Part shown: positions 17,701 through 37,400 of the stretch, in pieces
How the letters are laid out: each line of letters opens with the position of its first letter
How positions within the stretch are numbered: position 1 is the stretch's first letter
Origin: Klebsormidium nitens
Lineage: Eukaryota; Streptophyta; Klebsormidiophyceae; Klebsormidiales; Klebsormidiaceae
Assembly (NCBI GenBank): GCA_000708835.1
Contig: DF237018.1
Coordinates: 176,589 to 240,588 of the forward strand
Direction: 5' to 3'
DNA length: 64,000 nucleotides
The notes under the pieces: model-generated
Told to the model about the DNA's origin: nothing
Seen by the model: only the letters and a program-made list of their open reading frames with translations
Database searches by the model: none
Program-made: the position numbers and the translations under genes

Positions 17701-20700
17701 GTCTTAAGTGCGCTCATATCCCATGTCTAATCCACCCGCACATAAGAAAAGGCTCACATCATAGACCCTCAAAAGTGGCAAAACTCACCCGGGGGAACTT
17801 CCCCTGCGTCTCCTTGGCCTTGGGCAACTTGGGGGCCTTGTTCGGATCCCCGGTCGGGTCGTACAGCTCAAAGAACCCCTCGTGCACCTGCGGCACGTCC
17901 CCGGCTGACTCCCACGCCTCCGCTGCGGCCGTGGCGCCGGTCGGTAGAAGCACCGCGATGATGAAGATGAGCTTATCGACGGTCCAAAACTGGTCGCCAG
18001 GGTTCACCAGGTTGAGGAACGCCGTCAGCACGCCCACCGCGATCGCGTAGGACGTCACGAAGCCCCCCACTTTGCCCTTCTCTAGTTCGGGCCAGAACTG
18101 GAAAAGGTCCGGGAGCAATTTGGGGCCGAACTTGGAGATGGGCAGTGCGGCGACGGCGCCGAACGCGGCATTGAGAAGGGAGCCCAGGAGACTCTCCGAC
18201 TCAACCAGTTTGGCGAAGATGTAGAAGAAGCCGGCAATGATCCCCGCTGAGACCCCGCCCAAGAACGTGGCGCCCACAAACGCGAGCGCGCCGTACCCGG
18301 CTTTGGAAAGGTAGGTCAAAGCGTCTCCCAGCGGGGGGGAGTCCTTGTCTTCAGTGGAGCCCTTGTCCCCTGCAAGGTCCGTTGATCCAGCGAGATCCTT
18401 CTTCCCTACAGTAGGTGCTACGAACTTTTTGTAGGGTATGAGGCCGACCCTGCAAGAAAGAAGGAGGATGATGAAACAGGGAGCTGCCTAGTGGAGGGAC
18501 GTCTTGCTCCGCCTCTGTGCAATTTTAGGGTGGTTGCGTTATGAAAGAGGAAGCACGAGCCACCCAGTCCAGAGAACTGCGACTACATCTGCCTCAAAAC
18601 TCAGCAGGCGACTCAGCTGGCTGAGACTACGACGTTGCACAAGAAGGAGGGCACCACTGGGACTCTACGGACATATGCAAGCAGGGGACTTTCCATTCTG
18701 ACCTGAAACAGGACTGCCACATCACAGAGAAGACACGATTAGCAGAGAACTCAGGCCACGTATCTGACTTACTCTGCGTCGGCCACCCATTCCGCGGGTT
18801 GCTGCGTCCCGCGCCACCCAACAACGATGTCTCGTTTGGTCTTGCTATAAGCTATGTACCCGATCCACACGTCCTCCTGCATATCTTGGCCCTTATCGGC
18901 CTTTACGGCCCGGATCACCTTCGTTTTCTCGCTCGCATACATATAAGCGACGGCCTCGTATCCCTCCCCCGGGAGGTGTTCGAAATAGGAGGGGACCTTC
19001 AGGTTTTCCCCGAAGAGATTGCTGGGCACCAGGTCTTTGCCGACTTTCTTGGTGTATCTGCAGCGGGGAAGAGAGTGTCAAGAGAGTAGCTGAGGTCCCA
19101 GGAACTTAATAAGTCAGTTGATTAGTTAGTTAACTTCATTGACAGATAGTTAGTCAATTAGTCAGTCGGTTACTCTTCCTCAGCGCTATTTGAGCTTTCA
19201 AGGATTCAACATGTTGAAGACGCCGGTGTTATGGGCAGTTGTAGACATCTGTGAAGTAAGAAGCTGGCCCTTCGAATGCTAGAAAATCCTTTGCGATGTT
19301 TACTCACAGTCTCCTCTGCTGCGAGGGTGATCAATCATAGCACCTATGACCAACATTCCAAAGAGGAGTGGCTTTCTCACGTTGAAGAAGCAGGACAGTG
19401 TCTGACACAGTGAACGTGCTTAGACATACTTTAGATGACAAAAGCCTTTGGTCTATGTCATGCTCCAAAGACAGGGTACAAAGATGCTTCCAACACGAAC
19501 CTACTCACTGAAAAGGCAAAGTAGATGGATGGACGAAACTAAAACAAAGAACAGAAACAGAACGAGGCAGAAAACTAGGCTGAGCGCATCTCATTACCGG
19601 TTCTGGGAGCGGTAGCGGCTCCATTCGTACAGATCCACGCTGTCGTACGTCAGCTGCGCCATCTCGCCGTACTTGATGATTGTCTTCTTCAGGTCTGGGT
19701 CAAGTGTGCCCGGGTCACCGTTTTCGCCCTTAATAGGAAGAAGGCCAGCCCAGTTGCTCTTGCCATGGAGCTCCAGCCACTTCGGATCATCATCGTCTGA
19801 GTCGCCCTTTACGACGGTCTGCAAGATTCACAGGAACATTGTTTTGTGGCTTTTTGGGGTAATTTGAACTTGGGATTTTCTAGAGATGAAAATTCCAGAG
19901 ATGAAAAGCTCAGCCAGTGGGGCTCAGAAAGGTCGCCCTTGGTGCCAGTCTACACCAGTAAAATGTTGAAGGAGTCGTACGGAAAGAGCTAGAAGATTTG
20001 TCCTTTTGAGATTTGGATTTCAGATTTGATTTTCCTTTGGAGTTTATCCTTTGTGGTAGTCTAGATTGAGCAGGAACTGTTGACGGTCTGCACCCTTGCA
20101 TTCTTTCCTTCAAGTAGCAAATAGCAAGTAGAGAGATGCGTTTTGTGGAGACATGAAAGACAAGTGAAGGAATGAGATGGATGCGAGTCTTTCTACATTT
20201 GCAACTGTGCAACAGGTTTTCTTAGCTCCTTCTGCCAAGTCCCATTCATGAGAGTGGTTATTATGGGCAAGGTTGGGGGGGGGAGGCATTGTGCAAGTCT
20301 GAAATGAGGGATTAAGGTGCAGCGACGCTACAAGAAACAGACTGCAGTGGCGGCAAAGGGCATTTGATCTAAAGTTGATTCAATTGAGTAGACCCCCTAT
20401 GGTGTTTGACAGGAGGGAAGATGTTGTCAGACCAAAACCAGAGAATCATAGGGAGCCTAAGACGAATCCCCTTACAATTCCCCCTACTTTTGAGATCCCA
20501 TTTCTTAGGAAGTAAATGCAGTGTGTTTTCGTGTATGAAGAATCATATAGTCCTGCTTGAATCTTTCATGATTTTAGGGCTGCTTCAATTGTAATGAGTG
20601 CGTAGACTGGGTCCCTTAAGATGCCAGCTCCTTTAAAGAGCTGTAGAGGAAGAAAGAAGGATAAATTATGCACCTGGCCAAGTATTCTAAAAAATTCAAG

Positions 20701-21469
20701 AACCCTCCATGAAAAGAGGTAGATTGACAAGGAGAGCTACACTAGTTGACTGACCAATTGCTTTCCTTGCAGAACCAAGATTCTGAGCTCTGTCTGAGCA
20801 TCCTTTCATGGGCCTATTTGGCACATTCATGATGACAGCTACCGATCTTGAAAACAGATTGAGTTCTTTGCGCTGATATGAACTCCCCTTTACTTTGAGA
20901 TCCGCATTGTTGCTACTCAGGTTGCTTTGTCATTACAGGAATCACCAATTTCCAGTCTTGCAGCTGCCACTTCCATTGATGGACAATTGCCTCAAAGTTT
21001 GGATTCTGGACGTCTCAGCCGATACTGAATTGCCCCATATGGCAGTCCACTTCTTTGTGTCAATCATCCTGGCCCCCTCTCTGATTTAGTCAACAAATCA
21101 ATGCAATCTCAATGATTGAGGGGCGAGCAACAATCTCTAACTTAGGCAATGCAAGCCAAGTTGCTTTGAGATAACAATGTACACAAAAAGTTGCTCAGGT
21201 CTGCCACAGCCATTACGTCTATCCCTGCTGCCATCACCCACCTTGGGCGCTGATGTCGACACCGCCTGTGCTCGGGCAATCGGCGCAGGCCTCGAGCGAC
21301 GAATCTTGGAGCCCTCCGCCGATTGAGAAAGCTTCCCCCCAAAGAAGGGAGTGCCCCTCAGCAATGTGGGAGCTCGCAGATTGGCTGGGCCCGCTCTTGT
21401 TGCTAATGCAGGCCCCAGAGAAAATAGAGTGGGGGCGAGCGCACAGGGCGCAACTGACGAGCAGGCCAT
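14747..21469 (-). CDS. Class 3 lipase (plant PLA1-like) with predicted plastid transit peptide and an inserted membrane module
   Basis: Predicted alpha/beta hydrolase acting on acyl lipids. Exons: 21469-21242, 19818-19598, 19057-18773, 18449-17789, 17638-17612 (27-nt microexon), 17268-17039, 16289-16030, 15195-14747; all phases agree (786 aa). Residues 1-76 are Ala/Ser/Arg-rich with few acids, like a chloroplast transit peptide; the ATG at 21469 is preceded by UTR-like sequence. The oxyanion region GWRGTQQPAEW is at ~232-242, the nucleophile elbow GHSLGGA (Ser ~500), likely Asp ~567 (NKPDIV) and His at ~652 or 659 (HNLEVNLH). Exon 4 carries about four hydrophobic segments (~297-324, 332-349, 373-393, 404-423). 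They sit between LIPYKKF and VPQVHEGFFELYD, which are nearly adjacent in plant PLA1-II proteins. The microexon fills a gap before the Ser motif and is less certain than the others. Confidence 0.85.
15213..15372. repeat. Four tandem 40-bp repeats carrying bZIP-type TGACGTCA boxes
   Basis: Copies start at exactly 15213, 15253, 15293 and 15333. Each opens with atgacgtcagcgatggc or a near variant (atgccgtcag in copy 2) followed by a more diverged half. Copies 1, 3 and 4 contain the palindrome tgacgtca, the CRE/C-box core bound by bZIP factors. The array lies in the last intron of the lipase and ends 17 nt from the acceptor of its final exon at 15195. Confidence 0.85.
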
Positions 21470-23365
21470 GACTTGTGTGGAGTTCTTGGTCTGGCAAATT
21501 CTTGCTGGCTTTTTTATGCACGTCTTCGCTTTGATTTGTGAAATGAGCTCAATTGTGGGGAAAATAGCAATGTGACAAAGTAGCTGGTCAAACTCTGGGA
21601 CCGATTGCTGCACATGAGTCCCCGGACTTCAGGCAGATCGGAGAGATGCAGCAGAACGGTTGCAGGGAAGGGGAGGCAATCAGCTTAGCCTTAGGATCAA
21701 GCAGGACGAAGAGCGAAAGAGAAGCCTCGATGTGAATGATGGAACTTGGAAGTGGATAACGAAGGAGCAGTAATATAATTCGTTTTGCACAGTTGGTTCC
21801 ATTCCCCCAATGATGACATGTTAGCAAATGCTGCGTTTGAGTCTCCAGAGGTCGCCATAAGCGCCCGATTACAAGCAGTGTAACTGTATTATGTTGCATG
21901 AGAGTGATCAACCGGACCGACTCCAACAAATCCACCGGCTGTGACCGGGTATTTAGAAAAGTTAGAAACACTGGATCGCAGGTGCTGGATAGCCAAGCCG
22001 ACGAATCCGGCAAGAAGCCCGCAAGAAGTCGGCTTCGGAGGCAGGTGGTCGACATCCAGGGAAGGTAGGTAGGTAGTCGGCTTTGAGCCGACTTTTCCAC
22101 AAGTGTGTGGCGACCCCTGCGTTTGACTCTCGGAGCTCTGGCTTGGCCAATCCAAGCCGTTCATGATCCTCAGCGCATTCATCGTACGGTTCATATCAGT
22201 GACCGGGAGTCTCCCTCATCCACTGCCCTGTCGGCGAATGATTGGTAGACTCGGTTTAGAGGGGGATTCCGTGCCGAGGGAACGATGTCGCCTACGTTCG
22301 CAGTTCCGGCCGGAAAGCCGGAAACTGGCTGGGAAAACCCTAACTCTGAAAATTCTGCAGAAAGAAATCGCATGCTCTGCCAAAAAAGAGAAAGCAGCGT
22401 GCAGGCTGCGAACAGGAAGAAAAGGAAGAAAGCAGCACAGCAACATTAATCTTTGGCCGATGCGGGGAAGCTGGAAGGTCTTCCTAGCTCTTTAAGCCAT
22501 TCACTGGTACACTGAGACTGTCCAGCCTTGAGATCTGCTGCAGGCAGCGGGCTTGTCTGCAAGCAATGCCGAATTTTGTAACCTGGGCTTCAAGAACCAC
22601 TGCAATCATGTTTCACTAGCACCATTCTTGTCGCACTCCATTTGGTCTGGCATTGTATACTTTTGGGGCCTGTGGCTGATATACCACCAAATCGATCTGT
22701 AAATCCCGAACGGATGGGAAAAAGCAAGGGGAGCCGGTCCCCGAAACCAGAGGGGAGCCCACGAATGGTGGCGCCACCTGGTGGTACAGCTGGCAATGGT
22801 GGGTCCATTCGCATAACCCCCGCTCTGTGTGAAACAAAAAGCTTCGTCAACGCCAGAATATAGTTTTCTTATCTGCCATGTTTCAAAGTCATTATCCGCT
22901 TCTTGTTTGGGCTGTTTGTTGGACTTTGCTGCAAGTAATTGCTCAAAATAATGCTGTCTGAGGGGTGTGTACGTTGGAAGTTCCTGATAGAGCTTGATTG
23001 GCAGTTCCACGCCAGCGGCCATTGAAAGAGGCTTCATGCTCCCTTTTTGAGGGAGCACCACCACTTAGATGGTCAGAAAAGTCTTCCGTCGGATACCCTA
23101 CAAGGTTACAGACTTATGACTCAAGCTCCTGCCTGGATCCTTTGGGTTTGCTGCCTTTTCTAGCTTCGAGCAAGTTCCATAACAACAGATTACTCTAAAA
23201 TCCAATCTGCAATCTTCACCTCACCACCTACCACACAACCGTGTTTCAGCTAGAATTTTGCACTTGGACATTGCCATAACGTGTGCTACTGAGGTTTGGG
23301 CTGGGGGCTTCTACTTGAAAACTCCCTCAATCACTTGGGAGCCATATGTTGAAGTTTTTCTCCAG
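21470..23365. other. Divergent region between lipase (-) and AAA ATPase (+); upstream exon(s) of the ATPase probably hidden here
   Basis: It must contain the lipase promoter and the promoter and first exon(s) of the AAA ATPase, because the first recognised ATPase exon has no ATG. Candidates on + near 22163-22495 (Lys/Arg-rich reading frame) are not convincing. A minus-strand ORF with an ATG at 23040 runs to 22606 (~144 codons, start MKPLSMAAGVELPIKLYQEL). I recognise no domain in it and its second half looks like chance. Confidence 0.4.
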
Positions 23366-30414
<7,049 letters not shown>

Positions 30415-31432
30415 GCGACGACGCGGGTGCATATACGAGCTGCGGGCCAGGATAAGCGATGCGATCGTTCATGCCTTTGCGAGAGAGCGCACTCTGCACA
30501 ATGCGCAGTTTCCGTTGGTGAACGAGGCTTCAGAAATCAATGCTCGCGTCGATCTCCGTCTTTTGCTCTTGAAGCGCAAGAGGAAGAGGACAAGACCGCA
30601 TTTGAGGAGTGGCTTTAACAGCAAGCACTGCCAAAGACCGCATAACTTCATTCTGAATATGCTCAGTCAAAGCGACGGTCAGATGCATAGGATTGCGGCC
30701 TGCCGGTCGAGCGGAACTCGTCGAAAGTTTGAGCTTTATATATGCATGTGAGTGTCTTTGGAGGCGGAGAAAAGTGATAAATGGCAGCTATATAATTGCG
30801 CTAAGGCCGAACTTAGGAAATATAGCTAGAACCGATCGTCCTATACAGATTTTACAAGCGCATGCACAATGATATATGACGCGTGTTTGGCTAGCTTAAG
30901 CCTAGCAGTGGCAGTCACGATGAGTACGACCGAACGGCACATGCACACGCGGAATTAAGTTCATGCTCGCAAACCCTATGAGCGTATATGTCGCATGGAC
31001 GTAAATCATTGAAGTCGATCAACTTGCACATGCACTGATCTGCATGAGATTTAGTCTCATCAATGGCATGCTTACATGAAGCACGCGCCTCCAGTACGGT
31101 ACCAACCGACAACTCATATAAAGTAGTATGGGCTTGAGCTTGTCCGGTCATTGTCCCGATGGCGACGACGTATCGGATGCACGAAGAAGACATGGATGAC
31201 AGTCACTCATGTTGGCATCACAGCTCAATTGTTCATGATCAGGGCTAAGTTGTTGAGACGGTCGACTCAAGGTGTTACTTGGCTTGTAGGCTCCCAGTGT
31301 TCAGCTCAATATGCCACGCGCCCAATGATACAACAGACTGTCAGACCGCGGTCTGCGATTGGCTTGCTGTGCTTCTGACCGCACATTTGTGCTTCACGTC
31401 GTGACAAATGGATCCATTCTCCACCCTTGCAA
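30415..31432. other. Convergent intergenic region, no gene seen
   Basis: It lies between the 3' ends of the AAA ATPase (+) and the LOTUS/RRM gene (-). ORFs here are short and unlike any family I know. Both 3' UTRs must lie inside it. Confidence 0.5.
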
Positions 31433-34400
31433 CTATGAAGAGTATTTCTTCAGCAAGATCCGCTTTCTTCCAAGCTCAGCATAGCCTTGGGCAAGTGCTT
31501 GCCGCGCGCTATCCGGGTTGGTGAACCTCACGAACCCAAACAATCTGCAAAAGTGAACACCTGAGAGCTCGTGAAAACTGAAAGACGGAATTTGGCAAAA
31601 CCCGACCCCTGTGATTATCCGCTCGAAATTCAGCGCACAAAGCTACCCCACAGACACGCCAAGATCGGTGAAATGCAAAGGCATCACGAAGAACCCGAAT
31701 GAAGCGTCGCTGCATTGCCCTTTCCTCAGCAATGAAGACAGATAGATGTTGCTTCGGCGGAAATCCGATCTGCGCATGGTTTTCAAGGAAGACGATCCTT
31801 AAATAAGAACCACGGAGAATTCGCCGGCCAAGAATGCAGATGAATTTTCTAGACGACAAGAAGATAAAAAGTGTCTCACCTCCCTCTTGGCAGGCTCAGC
31901 CCATGTACCTCCCCAAACTGCGACAGCACCACCTTCAGCTCCGCATATGGACAGTCCGGCGGCAGGTGCGTCACAAACAGGTGCCACTCCGCCTTCTTCG
32001 CCGGCCCGCCCGTTCCCGGGGGGGTGCTAGAAGCACCGGAATCGCCCCCCCTACTGTCCGCGCTTTGGCCCCAATCCGAAGCACCTCTCCCAGGGGGGTA
32101 GCTGGAAGCAGCCGAGTGTACCCCCCGGCTCTCTGTACTTTGGTCCCACCCCGAAGGACCTCTCTCCGGGGGGGCACTAAAACCGGCGGATTCGCCCCCT
32201 GGGGCCCTGTTTGCGGAACTCCTCCAGTTCCCTTCCCTATGGCTGCCCGTGCTTCCGTAAGCCGTTTGAGGAACGGGGCCTCTTCCGGATGTCGAGGCCC
32301 TGTCTGCGCTGCCGTACGACTGCCCCTCACTGCTGTGGAAGCTGCCTCCCGGATTGACAGGGCCTCCCGGCTTTGGAGACAAGATCCCCGCCCCCGGCCG
32401 GCCGTAACCCGTGCTGACGTCCTCCCCTCGTGATGCCACGTCAGCACCGTTTCGAGAGCCCCCATAGCTTTGTGACGCCCCGTAACTTCCGGCGTCCCCT
32501 GACGAAGACTGCGCGGCTCGGCTGTGCGCAGCTGCCGATGCTTCCGGGACGGGGGGTCTGCTCACAGTTCGTATCACTGCAGTCGCCGCCCCCCCGTCTG
32601 CGGCTTGCTTCGAAGCGATCCAGGTCGCTGCCTTTGCGCTGGGGGCTTTGGGCGCGGGTTTGGTGGGCGCAGGGGTTGAGCGTGCGGGGGAGTCTTGCCC
32701 CGTGAAAAGGGCCACCCCCGGATTGACGGTCTTGTCCGAGAGGTGGAAAAGCTCCGGGCGGGCCTTGAGGAAGGACGTGACGCCGCCAAAGTGGATCTGC
32801 AGCAAAATTAACGGAATGATTGGAGCGTTTTTTCCAAAGGTTTGCGAGTTCAGTGCAAGATTTGGTGCGTCTTCAGAACAAGAAGGACAAGAAGGCATCA
32901 GCGGCAGTTCTTGAGAAGACTACTCAAAAACAGCCGTCACGCCCCCACAATGAATCAATGCACGGGTGCGGATATTTGCAAACACGGTCGGGCTTGATCT
33001 GGTTTTTCTGAAGTTGACGTGGTCACAAAAGAGTAGGAAGCATCGGCCAGACACTGAAAACGAAGCCAGAGGAAAGCAGAAGCCAGAGGCGATGAAGTAA
33101 GAGCACAGCCTTAACGAACTATCTACAGAGTCTTACCTTGACTTGTTCGCTGAGACTCCGATCGTGGTCAATGAGCTTGGCCCCTAAGCCTGACGCTTTC
33201 ATGGAGGGGCTGCAGACAACAAAAGACAACTGGATCAAACTCCAACGTGATTTAAGCGGATGACAATGATTGGCAGCTAAGTACGCAAGGCCCAGTCCAC
33301 CAGCAACTTTGTCGGAGAACTGGATAGGCCAGCTAGTCAAATTATACGACGACGAAGACCTTTCTTACTTCTCGCAGAGAATCAGCATGATGGCCCCCAA
33401 GGCCTCAGCTTCGACGTCCGCTTTCCGCCGCACGTCCCGTTTAGCCTGCAGAGTAGGACTATGGGAATTGATACACACTCAAGTTGCCAAGTGTGCTAAA
33501 TATTCCGAATGCTGACGCGAAAGAACGTGCTTCCTGTTCCAATCCATGATCGCCCCTGTTCAAGCGGCCGCTTCTTGCGCGGATGGCGGTTGATCGAACA
33601 GAAACTATTCAATATCCAAGTTTAGCTTAAAGCACGTCAGCGTTTGTCACGATTGAGTACCCGGTCTTGGGAACGGGTTATACTACTTGAAACCGAGCCA
33701 ATCCTGCTGGCGCTATTTGTGCGCAATATTTGACATAACTCTCTTCATTCGCGCACCTCAACGAAAGACAGGCACAACATACTGCGAGTGACCGGCCAAC
33801 TGCGGTGCTACCCAAAAGAAAACCAAACGTGAGCCGTTGCAACTTGCAGAACCATTTAAACAGCGGGTATGAAAGCGAGGTTGCGCCATCCATGCAAACC
33901 CGCTTACTGACAACCCAAAAAATAGCTCACGCAATTTGACACGACTTCTTGCCGCTCACCTTTGTTGCTGCCGCTGCAGCAGGCTTCGTAGCAGTCGGGC
34001 CCTGTGCCCCTGTCTGCATGCTCGTCGACCTAGGCAGCGCAGCCTGCTCTGAGCGCACCCCGCTCGCAACAGGGCCCGGCGAACTCGCCCTCCTTGTGTG
34101 ACTTGCTGACGTCGGCTCCTTTTCCACCTTCTGATAAGCCGGGTTAGCGCTCTTGACGGGAGCCAAACCCTCCGGTTTCTTAAAGGTGCTCGCGCTTGTG
34201 GCGCGAGTGGGCGCCGCTTTGGGGGGCTCCGAATGGCCCGCAAGTTTGCCCCCTGCTGAGTGAAAAGTTTGGAGGTTCTGGGAAGGGGGTTTGGACGTCC
34301 GCTCCGTTTTCGGGCGGTCAGTACCGAGGGGAAGTTGGTACAGACCGTTAGGACCCCAGCCGTACTGAGCGGGGTCGTCGGGGAGAGCGGCGAACGTCAT

Positions 34401-37400
34401 GTTGCTGGCGCGGAATAGACGCACGTGGCCCTGTAGACAGGTCAAGAAAGATAGGCGGTCAGACCGAGAAATTGTATCAAAGTGGCGCCAGAGCCACATC
34501 CGTGCTTTGTAGCGAAGAAGAGGAGGACAAATTTTATCCGTGGAGAATCAACATCGAGATTACACGTGGGACCAGGAGCACCATCTCGTAAAGCTTTTAC
34601 AAAGAAAGAATGTAAAGGAAAGAATAGGAAGAGAGTGTTCTCATAGTGGCAGTCTCACGTGCACCACCTGGGTACACAACATGCTGCAACCAAGGAGTAG
34701 TTGCAAATGCGAAAAAGTTAGGTAATAACGACGATGCCGTAGTACTTGCTGTTCCTAACTGAACAGTCTGCTCGCGAACCCCTATGCCTCAAGCATTCGA
34801 AAGCCTAAAGCCCTTCGAATCGCTCATCAGATTGAAAGCGCTGAAGCTTTACCTTGTCCTCCATCGCCTTGCACAGGTCCAAGAACCGCGTGAACTTGCT
34901 GTCCTTGATGTCGAAGCCGGGTACTCGCTTCTTCAGCTGCAAAGAAGATACGGGGACTCTGAGCTTAGGGGCTATCGCAAGTTCCCTCGATAGTATGAGC
35001 CGCCTGAATCACGTGTGAACGTCCATCAAACGTCGAGATAAAGGGGTCAAGGCTGTGCTGAGAACCCCGGAAAACTCAAAGTGGCGTCAAGTAGAAGATA
35101 AGGGGAGAACATTGTAGAGACACCCCACGTGTCAAGATTCGCATCCGTAGCAAGCTCCTGCAGCATCACTGGTGCGCAAAGAAAGTGACACAGCTTGCTT
35201 CAAATGAGAGGAAATGAGCAATCAACTTCATCGATGTTCGCTAGGTGTGTCCCATCGCTATGTATCAGAACAGCGAGCTTGAGCAACCCCTGTCCAAGCA
35301 AGACTGGTCGTCCCAACTTGAGATCGAGACGGGACACAGATCGTGATAAAACGGAAAGCACAAAGCAACGGAAGAAACAAAGGACGGAACGTGTGACGAG
35401 ACCAGAATGAACACTGAAAGGAACACAGGGACATTGCGTGCACCTCGTTGTTCAGAACGGAGATGTCGAACGGCCGCCCCATTTTGAACGCCAGCTTCTC
35501 TGACGCATCCAGGAAGATTCGCTCGAAGTTCTCGTCGGAGGGGTCTAACGCCATTTTCTTCGCAGCAGGCCCTGTCCTGGCCTTTGCCGCAGCACCCCGC
35601 CCCTCCATCTTAGCACTGCTCTCTCCAACAAGGCCTCTGCTGCTGAGGGCCTTGTTCGCGCCGATGCGCGCAACTTTTGCAGAGGTCTCGGACGACTCGG
35701 ACGGCAACAAGGCCTCTTCGGGGAACGTCCACACGTCGCCCTCGGACTTGCTCACGCTCGGGTTAGGCGCTAACCCGTTCTGGTTTGCATCCCGAGGAGC
35801 CGCAGCTTCCGACCCCAGCTTCTGCAACGCTCCTGTGCCAAACCCGCTCTTCTGCTGTGACAGCTTTGCCGGCCGCTCCCCCTCCGCCGTTCCAGGGCCG
35901 GTGCCCATAACCGTCGTCTCGATCGGCAGGCTGTTGCCCAGAGAGCCGATACCCCGGGAGTGGTTAGCACTAACCGGACTCGCTCGCACGTCTCCTTGCC
36001 CCGAGGACGTCGGCCTCTCGCCCGCTGCTGCACTCCGCATCTCGGCGGCTTCGCTCTCTTCTACGTCATCAGACCAGAGCATCTTGGGCTTCGGCTTCGG
36101 AGTCGACGTGCTCGCCCCTCCGCTTGCGTCACCCTCTCTCGAGCTGACGTCACTTTGACCCCCGCTGACATCACCCTGCCCTTGCCCTCTGCTGACGTCG
36201 CTCTCCACGGCGCTGACATCGTTTGATCCGGCCGCTGTCGCCTCTGTGCTCGGACTCAGTCTCCCTTGCGCAGCCTTTTCGCTCGGCGCGGCTTCCTGAA
36301 GCTCCGGCTTTAAGACCGACTCCACAGCAGTTTCTGGCCGCACAATCTGAATGGTTGTTTGTGCAACCGGTTCCGTCGCACTGGGTGCCTGGACCGTCGT
36401 GGCGTCCGAAACCCCGACCTCTCCCGGCTGCTGAGTTCCGCTCGACGCCGCTGGACCGTCCGATCTCGCCCGAATATCCCCAGCGCCGTCTGACATCGTC
36501 CCCGATTCTTCCAGGCCGTCCGAAACCGTCTGCTCCCTTCCAGAACCATCGGACTTCTGCCCCACATCACCGGTGCCGTTCGCAAGTGTTCGATGCCCGT
36601 CGGCCGTCTCGACCTGGTCCGACTGGCTGGCAACGTCAGAATGCACTTTCCTGATAACCTCCGGCTGCCCATCCTCGTCCGAGCGTCCGGTGCTTGCTGG
36701 TTGCTCAGAAACCTTGGTCTCAGAAACAGCCGGTTGATCTGCTTCCACAGCAGAGGCCGCTGATACACCAGGTCCGTTGCTATCCTTTGCAGCCCCGCTA
36801 GCCGTCACAGCTGCGTCGTCGATCACAGGCGCTACTTGTACACCAACTCTTGACGGGCTGCCAGCTGGCGCCGCCAACTCCTCAGCACCTTCGCCGTGAC
36901 CGACTGCAAGCGAGTCAACAGCCGACTTTGTATCCCCCTCTCCGGCCTCCCCTCTTTGGGTCTCCTTAGAGTTGGACGTCTCAACCGGGGGCTGCTTTCC
37001 TGGGGTCCCGCCCCCCCCCTTCTTGGGCACCCAAGCGAATCTCACCCCCGTTTTCGCCGCCAGACTTTCAACTGCCCTTTGCGACATCGCCAGGTCGCCA
37101 GCTGACGACTGCCCAGGGGCAGCATGCTTATTTGCCCTGGGGGCAGCGCTGCCGGAAACAAGCCCCGCCCGCTGCAGGTTTGCCTCCCAAGCTGCGGCCC
37201 TGGTGGGAATATCCTCCTCGGTCCAGTTGCGCCCATTCGCACTCGCGCCGCTGGCCACACCCGAGAAGAGATCGACACTTCTGGGGTGCTCGTTCTCAGC
37301 GCCCACCCGGTCCCCATTCACACCATCCGCTTCTTGAGGGCGCCCGTTCTCACTGCGCGCCTCGCCCTTCGCTTCCTCAGGCTCTCCGTTTGCACCTTCC

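Noticed and set aside
22606-23040. Minus-strand ORF of ~144 codons upstream of the AAA ATPase
   Set aside because: Has an ATG and a plausible first half, but no known domain and a Trp/Cys/His-rich second half typical of noncoding frames; left as unassigned.
35448-36158. 236-codon plus-strand ORF and other long + ORFs over 31.8-32.4, 37.1-37.7 and 41.6-42.3 kb
   Set aside because: They lie opposite the LOTUS/RRM exons, whose frames, splice phases and domains are coherent; the + frames are GC-driven shadows.
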